Origin: Trochalopteron elliotii
Taxonomy: Eukaryota > Chordata > Aves > Passeriformes > Leiothrichidae
Length of the DNA stretch: 64,000 nt
NCBI GenBank assembly: GCA_024734555.1
Contig: JANPWX010000247.1
Coordinates: forward strand, 763,267-827,266
Direction: 5' to 3'
This document shows, piece after piece, positions 42,455-54,650 of the stretch. The notes beneath the pieces are model-generated. The model did not search any database. It worked only from the letters and a program-made list of their open reading frames with translations, and was not told where the DNA came from. The first letter of the stretch is position 1; every line of letters starts with the position of its first letter. The translations under genes and the position numbers were made by a program.

Positions 42455-45400
42455 TAAGATTAAAAAAATTTAATTTCCTTTCTTCTCATGGTAGAGGATT
42501 GCAAGAATATAGTCTTCTGTGTGTTCTAGAGTGAGGTGGTAATCACAGAGCAGTCTTAAATTTAGTATTCAAAGTCTGGGCACATTTAGAGTAGTTGACA
42601 ACTGAATAGAATATGTTTCTACCCAGTAGTGTACATTGAATTCTCACTCTCTTCCCCTTTTCTGGTCAATGTTTTTCTTTCTTCTTTTAAGACTGACTGT
42701 AAACTTTACAGTTTGAATTCAGAGTCTCTTCAGAGGTGACTGAGGCTTGTAAGTATTACCCAACAAAATACAAGTTATTCTTACATAGATTTTGTGCTTC
42801 ACTGGGATTTTTATTTCTGCTTGTATGTTCAGGGATAACTGGATTATATAAAGATAAAACTCTTCAGAGTATTTAGATTTTATTTCTTTGGCAGTCATAG
42901 CACCATGCTATTAAGCAGTGAGGGACTGTCTGTGCCTGTTTGCAAGCATTGGCCCAGTTGCACCATGCAGAGGCAGTGAAAGATACCTGCTGAAATTTCC
43001 CCATTTCAGTCCAGTTCCAGTGGATTTGCAGTCTTCTATACTGTTGTGTAGTGATCAAATACTGATGTTCTTACCATTGAGAAAGGCAGAGGGGAGATAA
43101 CAAATGATAGTTTTTAATGGCCTTAATTTTTTTTTCGTTATTTAAGGTGGGGCTACCTGCATGTACTTACCTTTTCACTGTGAGGCTTCATTCTGTAACC
43201 TCAGAGGTGATAGATTGAGAGGGATGCATGAGTTGACATCTTTCTTCTTCTACAGTTGTTACAGGGTACTTATATGAGTATGTGGCACTGTAACCATAGA
43301 CAGTTCCACAGCTCACAACAAGCCCTTGGAAGTGACCTGCTTTCCAGGTGGCTCATCTTACTCCTGCACATAGAAGATAAAAAGTATGTCTCTGTTCTTC
43401 ACAGCAAAGGAAGGGTCTGTATGTGTGTATGGATGCAACAAACTACAAAATGGATTCAGGGTCAGCGTCAAGCTAACTTTTGCTGTAGTTTTATGTACTG
43501 ACAGCTAAAAAGAAGGGAAGAGGAGCAGCAGTAGTGACAATGGTGGGGAGAAAAAATGGAATTGAAACATGGAAGGGAAAACCAGAGAACTAAGCCATCT
43601 ATTGCCTGTGGGGGTCCTCACATTTTTATTACATGAGTTAAATGCTTATATATGTATCTTTAAAAGAATGCTTTTCATTCTTTGTGCTGCCTACAGCTTT
43701 AGTTGAGGACAGCATAGTTAGAAGACTGTGTATAGGAAGAGACATAATATGGAATGATAGTAAGTCAAGCCAAGGATTCAAAGACTCTCAAACCCCGAAA
43801 AGAAGATTAAATGATTGTTATTATTTTCTTGGAAATATCTAGTTAATAATGCTGCTTCAGCTCTTCCAAAGAAAGTTTCTTACTAGTTTTGTCAAAATGC
43901 AACATTGCAAAATTTCAACAAAATTTTAAGAAAATCCTATCAACTTACCTTTTGAAATATTTTCTCCTTCCATTACATGTGGCTTTTTGCCAGCCTCTGG
44001 TGTGTGGGGAATGACAGGCTCTCAGTGCCCAAGAAGTGCTGGAAAGTGGTTCCTTTCTGTTGCTCCTGCAACAGAAAGTGTGCAAAATTGTTAGTGTGGT
44101 GATAAAGGCATGGCTGTATTTTATCAGATTGAATAGCTCATGGACAAGTTGTTTGGTTTTAATTTTTTCCTGGCTTCTAGCAATGAAAGTAACTTCTAGT
44201 AGTGATGTCTTGTGCTTTATCCTGACTCAAAGAAGATGTAGGATGATCTGATGAAAAGATATCTGCTGCTGTGTCCATTAAAACAACAAGGGAGCAGACT
44301 TACCGTGTAAATGCATGAGGCAAAGCCTCAGAAACTTGGTTAGTATAATTCCAATATTTTCCTGCCTTTCTTCACACTTTTCCTCAAATTCACATATTAG
44401 AAACAGAGTTGTAGAAGAAGATGATTTTCTTTTATGCAGTTAACTTCATGGACTAGCATACCTTTTTGACCTTACACTGATGTTTTTGTGTGTATGCCCA
44501 TAGAATGCAGTTCTGATTACACCTAGTGTTTTCTTTAAGGAGGGAGCTAATTTCAATGCTGTGCTTCTGAGTAATGATTCTGTATGGGTATACAGAAGGT
44601 GTTGTGTGGGATAGAGTGTTAATAAAATCATAGGTTTTGTATTAAATACATAATTTTTTAAAATTCAAAGACTGACTTGAAGACATGCAGTGGGACATTT
44701 TTAAAATAAAAACATAAATTGAGAAGATGGAGCTTTTCAAACCAATGGACCGCTCTGTATTTGCAAAAACATGAGAATACTGATTTGGATCTGTTGGTTA
44801 GTTTTTCCCCCATCTGCTTGTAAATTCATTTGACACATAAGAGAGGAAGAGCATCCAATAAAACAGTTTTTCTGTAGCAAAATGCCTATGGTTGGAGTTG
44901 CCAGCTTGTTTCAAGAGGGTGTGATGAGGGAGAGAAAAATAGATATAAAAGAATGACATTGGTGAGGAGGTGGGCGGGTTTGCATGACTGTTGTGGCAAT
45001 GTGTTAGCCTGAGAGCAGTTGTATGAAATTGCTGGAGCTGGCTCCTTGAAGCTGTTGCCTGTTGGTCACAGGAGCATGTCATACCTTTAATATGAAATTT
45101 TAAGGAGCAGTACAGAAAAAAGCAGATTTTTTTTTTCTTCTGCCACAAATATAACTTGGATATCAGTACCAGTTATTACAGATGTCTTATGTGGATTGAG
45201 CAAAGTTACGAAATGAGGCTGGGCAGGGGGAGGAGGAAGGAAAGACAGTCTTGAGGTTGTGGTGACAAGTCTAGGCTCAAAGTAGAATGTAGAGATGTTT
45301 CGCTCATTTCTGGATGTATTAAATACTTGATATTCAAGTATCCTCATAGGAAGGACTACTTTCTGATAGGTAGAGAAGGTTCCCTTGTTCAAAAGGTTAA

Positions 45401-48400
45401 GTTTGTCTCTTTAGGGTCTATTTGTTTATTTTCTTCACTAGATCAGTTTAATTGGCAGTGCTCAGTACTGAGATTGAGGAGGATCTTCCTAAACTCATGA
45501 AGAATTGAAATGAGACAAGTTATGAATCCATGAAGAAGTAAAGAGTATATATGTCCTTTTCTTTTCATGTTAAGCTTGTGTTACTAGCTCCAACTTTTCC
45601 TACTTCCTTCTCTAAGACCAATCAGAAGAAAAAAAATGTATGTGCTGTTGGTATACAGAAGCATGTATTTATAATCCATTTTAATATTGGCTGAAGCTAG
45701 TAATTCCCTATGGTTGTGGCCTCTGGGAACAGAACAATTAAGTTTCTGCAAGTTTTCAGCAGTATATGAATGAGGTAATACTGGAAAGCATGCATAGGCA
45801 TTATTCAAATACTGTGCAGGCACTATCTCCTATGTTTCTAAGCAATTTTGTTTGCTTATTGAAGCAGAGATGAAATGCATGCACAGTGGGATATTGAGGT
45901 GTTATTTTGGTGAGGAGCAACTTGTCAGGAACTCTGAAATAGCAAGTATTTATTTAACTAGGAAATAAGCTTATTGAAACTTAAGGTAACATTATTCTGA
46001 TACTGCTGCCTAAGTCAAATGACATAATTGAAAAAATGAATTTATAATACTTGGCATAAAAATTAGTGACCCTTTCTAAAAATGCTTATACAGGATCATA
46101 GCAATTTACATTTCTGACATTTCTTAAAGTCTACAACTTTGTAAACTTGATTTTAGTAAAGAAAATGTGTTTATAATTAACACAGTGTATCGATTCATAG
46201 ACTACCTCAGGTATCTGTCAAGATGACTGTTACATTACAGTAATGAATTCTTGTTAACTGTGTGAGGGATGCTGTTTTGTAAGTTAGATTATGACATTAC
46301 AGACTTTTAGCCTTATTGCTGCAGGTCATTTTACATCTTTATTGCCTACATCTTTGTTTGAGTAACTGTGTTTACATTTAAATGATGTATGTTGAGAAAC
46401 GTGAGGCTGTCTTTACTGCTGCTGACCCATATTCAAATTTAATGTTGCATTTACCAAGTTAAATGATTGGCTATTAATTAGTTCTGTTTACAGAAACATG
46501 GAAATACTCATTAGGTTCAGTAGCAGTGTCAGGTGTATGTGGATTGCTACTTTGCAGTTAGGAAAAGATGCTGCACTTAACTTTAATCATATGCGATTGT
46601 AATGGGATCTTGTGCACTGCCAGCCTGTGTCAGCAGACACCAAGCAACTCTTCATGGAAGAATGCTAAATGAAAGCTGGTTTAGTAATTATCCTGGAGAT
46701 CTCTAGACTCATTAGGCAATGGGTCAAGAACACGGGTTCCCCCCCTCCTCCTCTCTTGCTGTGCAAATGTTGCAGACTGCCAGTGAACATTTTGCAGACC
46801 GAGGCTAGGAGGCCTGTGCTGTAGGGAGTTCAGATTTTCTCCATTAAAACTTTTCTTTCCCCAGACTACATTTATGACATCTACCCTGCTGGAGCAGGGA
46901 CTGGGAGGAATCCAGGCATTTGTCCTGCTTTCCTCAGTATTGCCTTTAGCTCTCTTATTTGAAAACTAAGCTCTGAATGAGAATACTGTATTTCTTATTA
47001 AAATAGAATTCTTTAGGACTTGAGCAGTTTGGTGGTGTCTTATTCTTAGTTTCTCCCAAATGTTTAGAATTTGTTCAGAATCCTTCCTTTGGTAGAGAGA
47101 GGAGAGATTAAAAATGTTGGGCTCCAATTAAAAAGTAGTGATTCTGGCCTTTTTTTCTCATGCCACAGGAAGAACAGGCATCATACTGGAGCTTCTTTTT
47201 TCCATAGAGGTGCTTGTAGGAGCAATCCTGATACTTTACAGCAGAACAGTGTAAACTCCATAGTTAAATAATTTCCTTTCCCCTGAGCAAATAGCTTCCT
47301 TGATGCCCATTCCATATACTGGTGTGCAACATTTCTGCTTTGGGGGAACATTCAACAGACAGATGTTCACTCACTCCAGGATGTGCAACAATAGCCAGTC
47401 CTTTTTCCAGCTTATATCTATAGTTTGAACGTTTTCAGCCCTGCCACAAGATGCTGTCCTGTTAAAGGGCTGTACTGTAGCAAGAATTGGGTGGCACATG
47501 GTTATTAAGATACAAATGTGTGCCTGGAAAATATGGATCTCTTCTATTTAAAAGATATTGTAAAAATCTGTTTCTGAAGAAAAAACAAAGACTGGAATGC
47601 ATTACATTTAGAGGAAAAGTGTGACCAATTGTTTCACAACAGTTGTCTCAGATGATGTTAAAAGAAATTCTGAAATATTGCTATAGTTTTGTTCACTGCT
47701 TGGAGTAATAAGTAGGTATTCACTTCAGAAAAAAAGAGCTGAGTATTTCTGGTTTATTTCTGGTTTTTCTCCCTTTTTAACTGAGAAACTTCAGGACACT
47801 TTGAAGCACTAGCATAAATATGGTATTACAAAAGCTATAGTAATGGAATGATATTGCAGTTTGAGCATGCATGATGAAATCCTCCGTTCTGCCTGAAAAG
47901 TTGTGCTTATGTTACTCTGGGTTTAGTCTAGAATGGAATTTAATTCTCTGTAAATAGTCTGTGTTTAAAAGAGTGAGTAGCCAGATGAGCTTCCCTTAAA
48001 ATCTAATGTGCTGAGAGAAGGGGATATTGGCCTTTTTCCTTCTGCCTTTTCTGGAAAACGTGTGTAGTCACAGAGTAGGAGACCTTGCATTCTGACAGTT
48101 GTTGGAGACTTTTTCCCTCGAGTCTTGGCATAATGGAATAGGCAGTACAAGGCACTTTAAAAATCAGAGAAATTATTTTTGTTTCCTTAAATTCTCTAAA
48201 CCAATATGCAATCCCTACAGTGTATCTGGAGTAACTGTAAAAGCAAAAGGTAGTTAATTATAAATATATTTGCTTAGTCTTTATTCTGTTTCTTTTTTCC
48301 TTTGTAATAATTACTTTGCAAATAGCAGTAGGGAGTTGAAGACAAAACCACCCCCATGCTTTGCTGTCTAAAAAAGTCTCTAAAAAAATTCTCTGCAAGC

Positions 48401-51400
48401 AAGAAAAATCTTTGATTGAGGACTTAATTAGTCCTTCCCTTCAGCGAGATTAGCAGTGTATGTTCTAAGTTCAGAAATAAACTGTGGGAGTTCCTTGATA
48501 GCAATAACAATATGCTAAACATGAAGTTTCTTTAGAAGGAGGTGAAAGGGGGCTTTTTGTGTACAGCATTTGAACACTTACCATATCATACATCAACACT
48601 TTGCTTATCATATAGGGAAGGCAAAGTGCTGTATACTCAAACACACTTGGGTTTTACATGTCTATGTAAGGAAAACAGGAAGCAAATCCAGAAATCTTTA
48701 TGTATTGATGCAGCTCTCTCTTGAAAAAGCATGTTTATTGACTTAAGTATAAAACAGTAGTTCACTTTTTTTCCTCTGTCCTTTGATTTGTCTACTGGAA
48801 ACAGTGGATAAACAATGGGGTCCATTATTATTTGTGGTCTCTAAAATTTAAACAGACAAGGGACTGGCTGGGAACATGGATAATTCTCAGATCACAATGC
48901 TGTAAGTGTGATAGGCCTTACCCTTATGGTTCTGTTGGGGTTTTTTGGAATGATCTCAGTAGTGGTCTGTGTGGTAAGAATACTTGGTAAAGATCTGAAC
49001 TGTGCTGTGGATTCCCTTTTGACTTTAGTGTAACTTTTGGTTTACTCTGTATGGTGAAATGGGAGTGTGGCTTAATTGGTTTTCACAACAGAACTGAAGT
49101 CTGGGGTTTTTTTGGGCATAAAAATGGGTGATGAACTACTTGTGTGGGGACTTCTTAAAAATAGTTTGTTACTTGCTCTTGTTGAGGCATCCTCTTTGTT
49201 GGGTAGTGGTCAGTTTCTGCAAATGTGATGGTAGGGCCAGCCTGGTCTTCTGTTTGTCAAAAATGTTTACCTGTTGTAACCTTGGCCACTGATTTGACAT
49301 AATAGACACAAGAATGCCACTTATTCCAAGTGACAAAACTGTCTAATGTTTGCTTTCTGAATGTTTTACAAAATATGGGTAACTTTTTGAAAATTTAAGG
49401 AAAACCTTTGCAAGTTACCATATAATTTAAATATCACAAATATTCTTTTGTTGTCCAAATGCTGTTTGTTGCTCTTCTGCTCTTTGGACAAGCAATTTTA
49501 GCATTACCCTGCAAAACATGTAAACTTAATTAGTATGGACTCGTATTTGTTTCACTGCTTCTCTCTTTTCCCTCAGGAGTCATCTTGCTTGATATCAGGA
49601 CTAGATATGTATGAGATAAGCGTCTTCCCAAATTAAAACAAAATAAGATCCAGTTTGTTGGAAGCTTTTATCTAAAGATGATTTTAACTGGAAGGGCTTA
49701 ATCTTAAAAGCCTTGAATATCAAAGTCAACTTGTGGTACCACTTGTCATGATACTCTTGAATGCATAATAAAACAAAATAATCAAAAGTTAAATAAAGCA
49801 ATAGCTATGGCCTTTACAACAAATGCAGTAACATTTTATAGCAATAACCTGTACTTTATTTCCAAATATCTCTAAGCAGTGTATAAACAGTTAAAGAAAT
49901 GCCTACCCTTTTGGGGGAGAGCAGCAGATTCCTGCCTGGCAGGTGTGGGAAGAATCACAAAGGGGAGAAGTAACTTGTCTGATTCTATGTCAAGTCTTCA
50001 GCAGATAATTTAGGGTGATGTGTTTTTTTGAATTTCATGTGTTTCTCTCTTCTATATGTTCCCGTGTGCTTGTTCTTGTTTTTGAGGGCCTAATATAATG
50101 ATCCTTGTTTTTATTAACTTCTTATCATCTCTCCCTATTCTTATGAGGAAGTGGGCAGTATACTATGTAATTGTTATTGCTGTGTTGCTTTGTATATCTA
50201 TTTAAAATTAAGTAGTACTTCTATATACTTGAATACATTATTCATGAAATTTCATCTGTATTTAAGAAAAAAATTAAATGAATAGTCTGGAGTGACTTGC
50301 TTTAATTAATTCATAATTATGAAAATTATAATTTATTAAAGATTTCTCCTCTAGTTAATATGTTTTTATTTTGAATACAGCATTAAACTGAAATTTTTAC
50401 TGGTGTCATCAAAACAAACAGAACATACAAACCATTCTTTTAAGTGGTCATTTCAGAATAGATCTCCAAATAAACTTCCTTGTCCAAAGCATTACATGCT
50501 TAAAATATATATAATTAACTGGGTTTAGTAACCATACCAGAAAAAAAAGTGAATGCTAGTTATATAGTAGTGTTTCTCTAAGAAGTACTATTCTGTACCT
50601 CATCAAAGAACACTTAAAATTTATTATGCCCCTGCTGCATTACTTAAAGTTTCTGGCTGAACACTGAGGTGTTTTCGTGTCATAATGAAAATTCTCAGCT
50701 AAAATAAGAAAATGTCCTTACAGTGGGTTTTTATGATTTAAATATTATAGTTATGGCCATAAACTGTAAAAATAGAAAGTATAAATCTGAGTCAGATCTA
50801 CAAATAATCAGTTGAGTAATATGCTTCATGTAGGAGATGGTTACTCAGGGACATTGGCTGTTCACAGTATGGGAGAGAAAGAAAGGGGAGGAGTGATCCA
50901 CACACAAATTACCTGGTGCTTTCAGCCATTTGATCTGTTTATTGCAGCCTTTTTATTGTGTTCTTCAGTCATCTCTGAGTTTGAAGATGCTCATGTAGGA
51001 CACTGCAAATTTTCTATCCAGTATCAACCCTACATTTAGATTTTTTCAGAGGGTCTCTTCAAACCTACTGTAGTGCAAGGAGACCTGGCTTTTTTCTGTA
51101 GTTAAACCTTGCTGCCTTGGTGTCTGACTTATTGGTACTAAAAAATTTCTTGGATGTTTTTGATTGAAAAATTGAAAAAAAAGCAAATTAGTTGGCTACT
51201 CTAGACTATTTACAAATATAATTAACTTTTAGAGGTATGCTAGGTGAAAACTGTGACATGTCAGAAACATCCAGTGCCTATTGTACTCAGCTTTAGAGAG
51301 TTTTTAAGAGACGGACAATTTGTGTGTTTGCTGTGCTTGAGGAGTGTGTAGTTTTTTGAAAAGTGTATTGGATGTTACCTTGTCTTTAACAGGGGTCTTA

Positions 51401-52420
51401 GTACTGGATTCAGAATATTGTGTTAACTGGATGTATAGCACATAAAGCTGTAAGATGTGTGTTGTTTGTACTGCTAAAACAGTGGATTGAAGGGTAAAGG
51501 TAGCCAACAAACTGGGATACATACTTCAGGCATCCTCTCAAGCCAGAAATCTGGCTTGATTTTTTTTATACATAAAAAATATTTTACAGAGATTGAAACT
51601 TAATAGATGTTCCAAAATAATTGGGAGGCCACAGATACTTCACAGTTCTGAGTTTATCAATAAACTCCAGATTATGTAGCTGTGTCTTCCCTAGTTGTTT
51701 TTTGGGGTTTTTTTGTAATTGTAATGCAACATACTATACTGACCATACAGTACTGATTCACAGAAATCCTTTGATAAACTGTTCTCCAAACTGGATTTGT
51801 ACTACTTGGCATTCTACAGACATATGCCCAATATATAACTATGTGTTTTGTTGTTTTTTGTTTTTACTTTCTCCAGCAATAGATTCTCAAAATTTTAAAT
51901 GATGAATAGAGAATACAGTAATTTAAATTGTGGATTATGTTAATGTGGGAGCAGTTGAAGGCACTTTAGGACTAGCATTTACTGCTGACAAGCTGGAAGA
52001 ATGATCTGAAGTAAATCCCTTAACATGTGGAAAGTGTTACCTCAAATGCAATTAATTATTCAAATAAATATAAGATGAAATAGTTGGCATGAAGGATACG
52101 AGTTGGTGGTCTGTTGCAGATCGTAAATGGAAGATAATTTTTTATTAATTAAGGGAAGGCATTAAAGTTCAGCTGATTTTTAGTACTTTTTTTAAAAGTA
52201 TCCCTTATGAAAACCAAGAAGTCATTAATCTTCTCTGCTCAGTGCTGTTGAGGCCTCCAAGTGAAGCCATGCATCCCGTTTTGTCACAGTGAGTCATGGC
52301 AGAGGTAACCAGTTGGAGAGTGTCCAGAGGAGATAAAAATGATTAGCTGTCAAGGAAGTATGAAAAGAGAAATTGGTGAGAACTGACATTTTTTGTTGTG
52401 AGCATGTCTCTCTCTCTAGA

Positions 52421-52548
52421 TGAATCAAAGAATATTCTAAGTTGGAAGGGACCCAAAAGGATCATGGAGTCCAGCCTGTACATGAATGGCCCCGTGGGGG
52501 ATCAAACCCACGAACCTGGCATTATTGGCACCATGCTCTAACTTGCAG
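52421..52548 (-). mobile_element. SINE with tRNA-Ile-like head and CR1-like tail (TguSINE1-like)
   Basis: On the minus strand the element begins with TTAGAGCATGGTGCCAATAA and continues through GGTTCGTGGGTTTGATCCC, which follow the D-arm to T-arm sequence of tRNA-Ile with a B-box-like GGTTTGATCCC. It then runs into a CR1-like 3' tail (GATCCTTTTGGGTCCCTTCC, ending near AGAATATTCTTTGATTC). This head-plus-tail structure is that of the zebra finch TguSINE1. The 5' end of the tRNA part (A box) is damaged, so this is not a functional tRNA gene. Confidence 0.75.
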
Positions 52549-52867
52549 TGCTTTGTGAAGAACAGAATAACCTCTCTGAGGATCAATCAAAGTAATTAAT
52601 CTAGAGAGGGAGATTTAAGAACTAGGAAAAAATACTATTTGTGAGAATACTTAAGCTCTGTGGTAATTTGCATATGAAAGCCAGGGCATCCCTATTGTCA
52701 GAAGCTTTTATGAACAGGTTAGACAAGTGTCAGGGGTTGGTTGATTCCTCCATCAGATAAATGGATTTATATTCTTGAGGACTTTTCCAGCTCTTTAATT
52801 ATCTTGAAAATAGCTGTAATAGAAGAGACTTTTGTAAGAGTTAATATTGATTAGTAAGAGTTGTTGA

Positions 52868-52948
52868 ATTTTTTTTTTTGAGACAAGTGAAGGTTTTTGT
52901 TGTTGGTGTTGGTTTTTTTTGTTTGGTGTTTTTTTGTGATTTTTTTGC
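52868..52948. repeat. T/G-rich low-complexity tract
   Basis: The tract is made of T-runs interrupted by G and GG (for example TTTTTGTTGTTGGTGTTGG and several runs of 7-9 T). It is simple-sequence DNA with no sign of a gene. Confidence 0.8.
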
Positions 52949-53215
52949 TTTGAAGCACCACTTAATGTATTTGTTGGCTAAGTCCTGAGCAGAAAAGGCT
53001 TACATGGCCTTGATGAGAGTGGACTACCTCTTCTAAATTTAAATACAAAAATTACACTTCCTAACACATCGTTTATTTTAAATGTATTTATTTTTATTAA
53101 TATTTTTGTCTTGCACAGTGACTAGGTAAATATTACCTAGTCTAGAGTGCCTTTCTTCACTGTACCTTGGTTTCTGTGGTCATTCTGGAAAAGTGAAGAC
53201 ATAGTAATGTAAAAC

Positions 53216-53274
53216 TTATAATTATAATTTTATAATTATAATTATTTATAATTATTTTATAATTTATAATTATT
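53216..53274. repeat. AT-only palindromic tract
   Basis: This is about 59 bases made almost only of A and T, built from TATAATTATAATT-like words that read nearly the same on both strands. It lies about 180 bases upstream of exon 4. Confidence 0.85.
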
Positions 53275-53451
53275 AAGGAGGAGTAATTTTTATTTATATA
53301 TTTATTAGTGCCTGTTTTAGGGGACCATACTTTCATTTCCTTTGTTTCTTCTCCTGACTAATGGGGCTTAACCTGGACTATGTTTTAGCTATTAATATTA
53401 TATGACATCAGTTTTTAATGCTTTGTTTGAATTTTTTTTTTGCCTCCCAAG

Positions 53452-53582
53452 GTCTCTGTCTTGAGAAGCTGCCAATGTCTTCCTCAGCGAGCAATCTCCA
53501 TGTGGACCGTGAACAAGATATTGTTACATGCTATGAGAAGGCTGGGGATATTGCTCTCCTGTACCTTCAGGACATAGAAAGG
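53452..53582 (+). CDS. TTC7B: TTC7B exon 4
   Basis: The exon has two bases completing a Gly codon plus 43 codons, reading LCLEKLPMSSSASNLHVDRE and ending ALLYLQDIER. It continues the N-terminal alpha-helical TPR-like array of TTC7B and is nearly identical to the human protein as I recall it, with conservative changes such as Met for Ile after LP. The acceptor follows a long T-rich tract, and the donor is GTAACC at 53583. Reading on into the intron gives a short tail that stops at once. The phase 0 join to exon 5 yields ERV, as expected. Confidence 0.96.
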
Positions 53583-54528
53583 GTAACCTGGGGTGATTTT
53601 CTAAATTGAAGATTTGTAGAAATGCCTTTTCAAAAAAAATTCGTGTTACCCTTTATTTCTAGGAGTTATACACTATTGCTTTTTATTTAGACTTTGAGGT
53701 ACATTTGGGTGAAATGCAATACACTTGGGGCTCTGCTCTTTGGTTTGTGAGTGCTGTTAGAGTGAAGTGAGCTCACAATATCCATCTGACCCTCTTTTTC
53801 AGACTCATTGCTTGCAAGCCTCAAGGCCTGTCACTTGACAGCTGTCTTTGGAGGAGTTACAAGACAGAATTAGGGTCATGAAAAACAGAAGAAAGGGGAA
53901 AGTAAACTGATGTGATTGGGGAAAAAAGTAATTCATACTGTTTTTAAAATACATATAGGTTTTTATTTTCTGAGGGTTTTGGCTGTTTTATTATTGTCAT
54001 GTAGTGGCTGATAGACTATGTGCACTGAAAGCTGATTACATTTTGACAGCATTTTTAATGCTGAAGTAATACAATTATTTCTAAGTTGTTTTTTTTTGGA
54101 AGACACTCTGGAGATAGCTTTTAATCTTGTTACTGTTCTCTGCAGCAGTCTTTTCTAACCTAACAGGATTTTCTAACCATCACCTCCTGCTACTAAATAA
54201 GGTTGCAAATATGCTTTTTCATATTATTCTCTTTTGTATACCATTCTTCACAAAAATTTCTGAGAAAGTATTATAAAATTTTGCTTAGCAGTATTTCTAC
54301 TTGGTAAATAAATTATTTCTAAGGGTATAGCCAAGAGCAAAAATGTTCATATTTAGCTGGCAATAGAGGTAAAGCTAGAAATGGTCTACTAGCCATCACC
54401 TACAAATGGCAAAGATTTCTCCAACATAAAATATTCACTTCCATGTAAAATTACAGAAACCTTGATTTTGAATTGTTTTTTTTTTTCTAAATACACTTTT
54501 TTTCACCCCTTTTCTTTTGTTCTCTTAG
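53583..54528 (+). other. TTC7B: TTC7B intron 4
   Basis: This is a 946-base phase 0 intron with a GTAACC donor, weaker than its neighbours, and a strong pyrimidine-rich acceptor (TTCTCTTAG). No repeat beyond T-runs is seen. Confidence 0.9.
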
Positions 54529-54650
54529 GTAATTAATGCTAACTTACAAAACAGAAGCCCTAAGCCAGGGCCCACTGCACACGAACAAGAGCTTGGTTTT
54601 TTCCTGGAAACAGGACTTCAAAGAGCACATGTTTTATATTTCAAGAATGG
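54529..54650 (+). CDS. TTC7B: TTC7B exon 5
   Basis: The exon has 40 codons plus two bases of a Gly codon. It begins VINANLQNRSPKPGPTAHEQ and ends QRAHVLYFKNG, matching TTC7B. The split GG leads to a GTAAGA donor at 54651. The next expected residues (human NLTRGVGRF as I recall) are not found in the remaining 9.3 kb, so exon 6 lies beyond the window. ELGFFLETGLQRAHVLYFKNG is strongly conserved. IleAsnAla-AsnLeuGln near the start differs from the human IleLeuSer-AsnIleGln. No frame damage is seen. Confidence 0.95.

Larger units (their letters stand above)
40361..53451 (+). other. TTC7B: TTC7B intron 3
   Basis: This phase 1 intron of 13.1 kb has a GTGAGA donor and a TGCCTCCCAAG acceptor. It holds a minus-strand CR1 fragment (42073-42454), a tRNA/CR1-type SINE (52421-52548), a G/T-rich tract near 52868-52948 and an AT palindromic tract (53216-53274). 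The rest shows no gene or RNA I can identify, and its open frames are short and unconserved-looking. Confidence 0.9.

Noticed and set aside
52488..52548. Possible minus-strand tRNA-Ile gene
   Set aside because: Only the D-arm to T-arm part resembles tRNA. The acceptor stem and A-box region are degenerate and it is fused to a CR1-like tail, so it is a SINE head.
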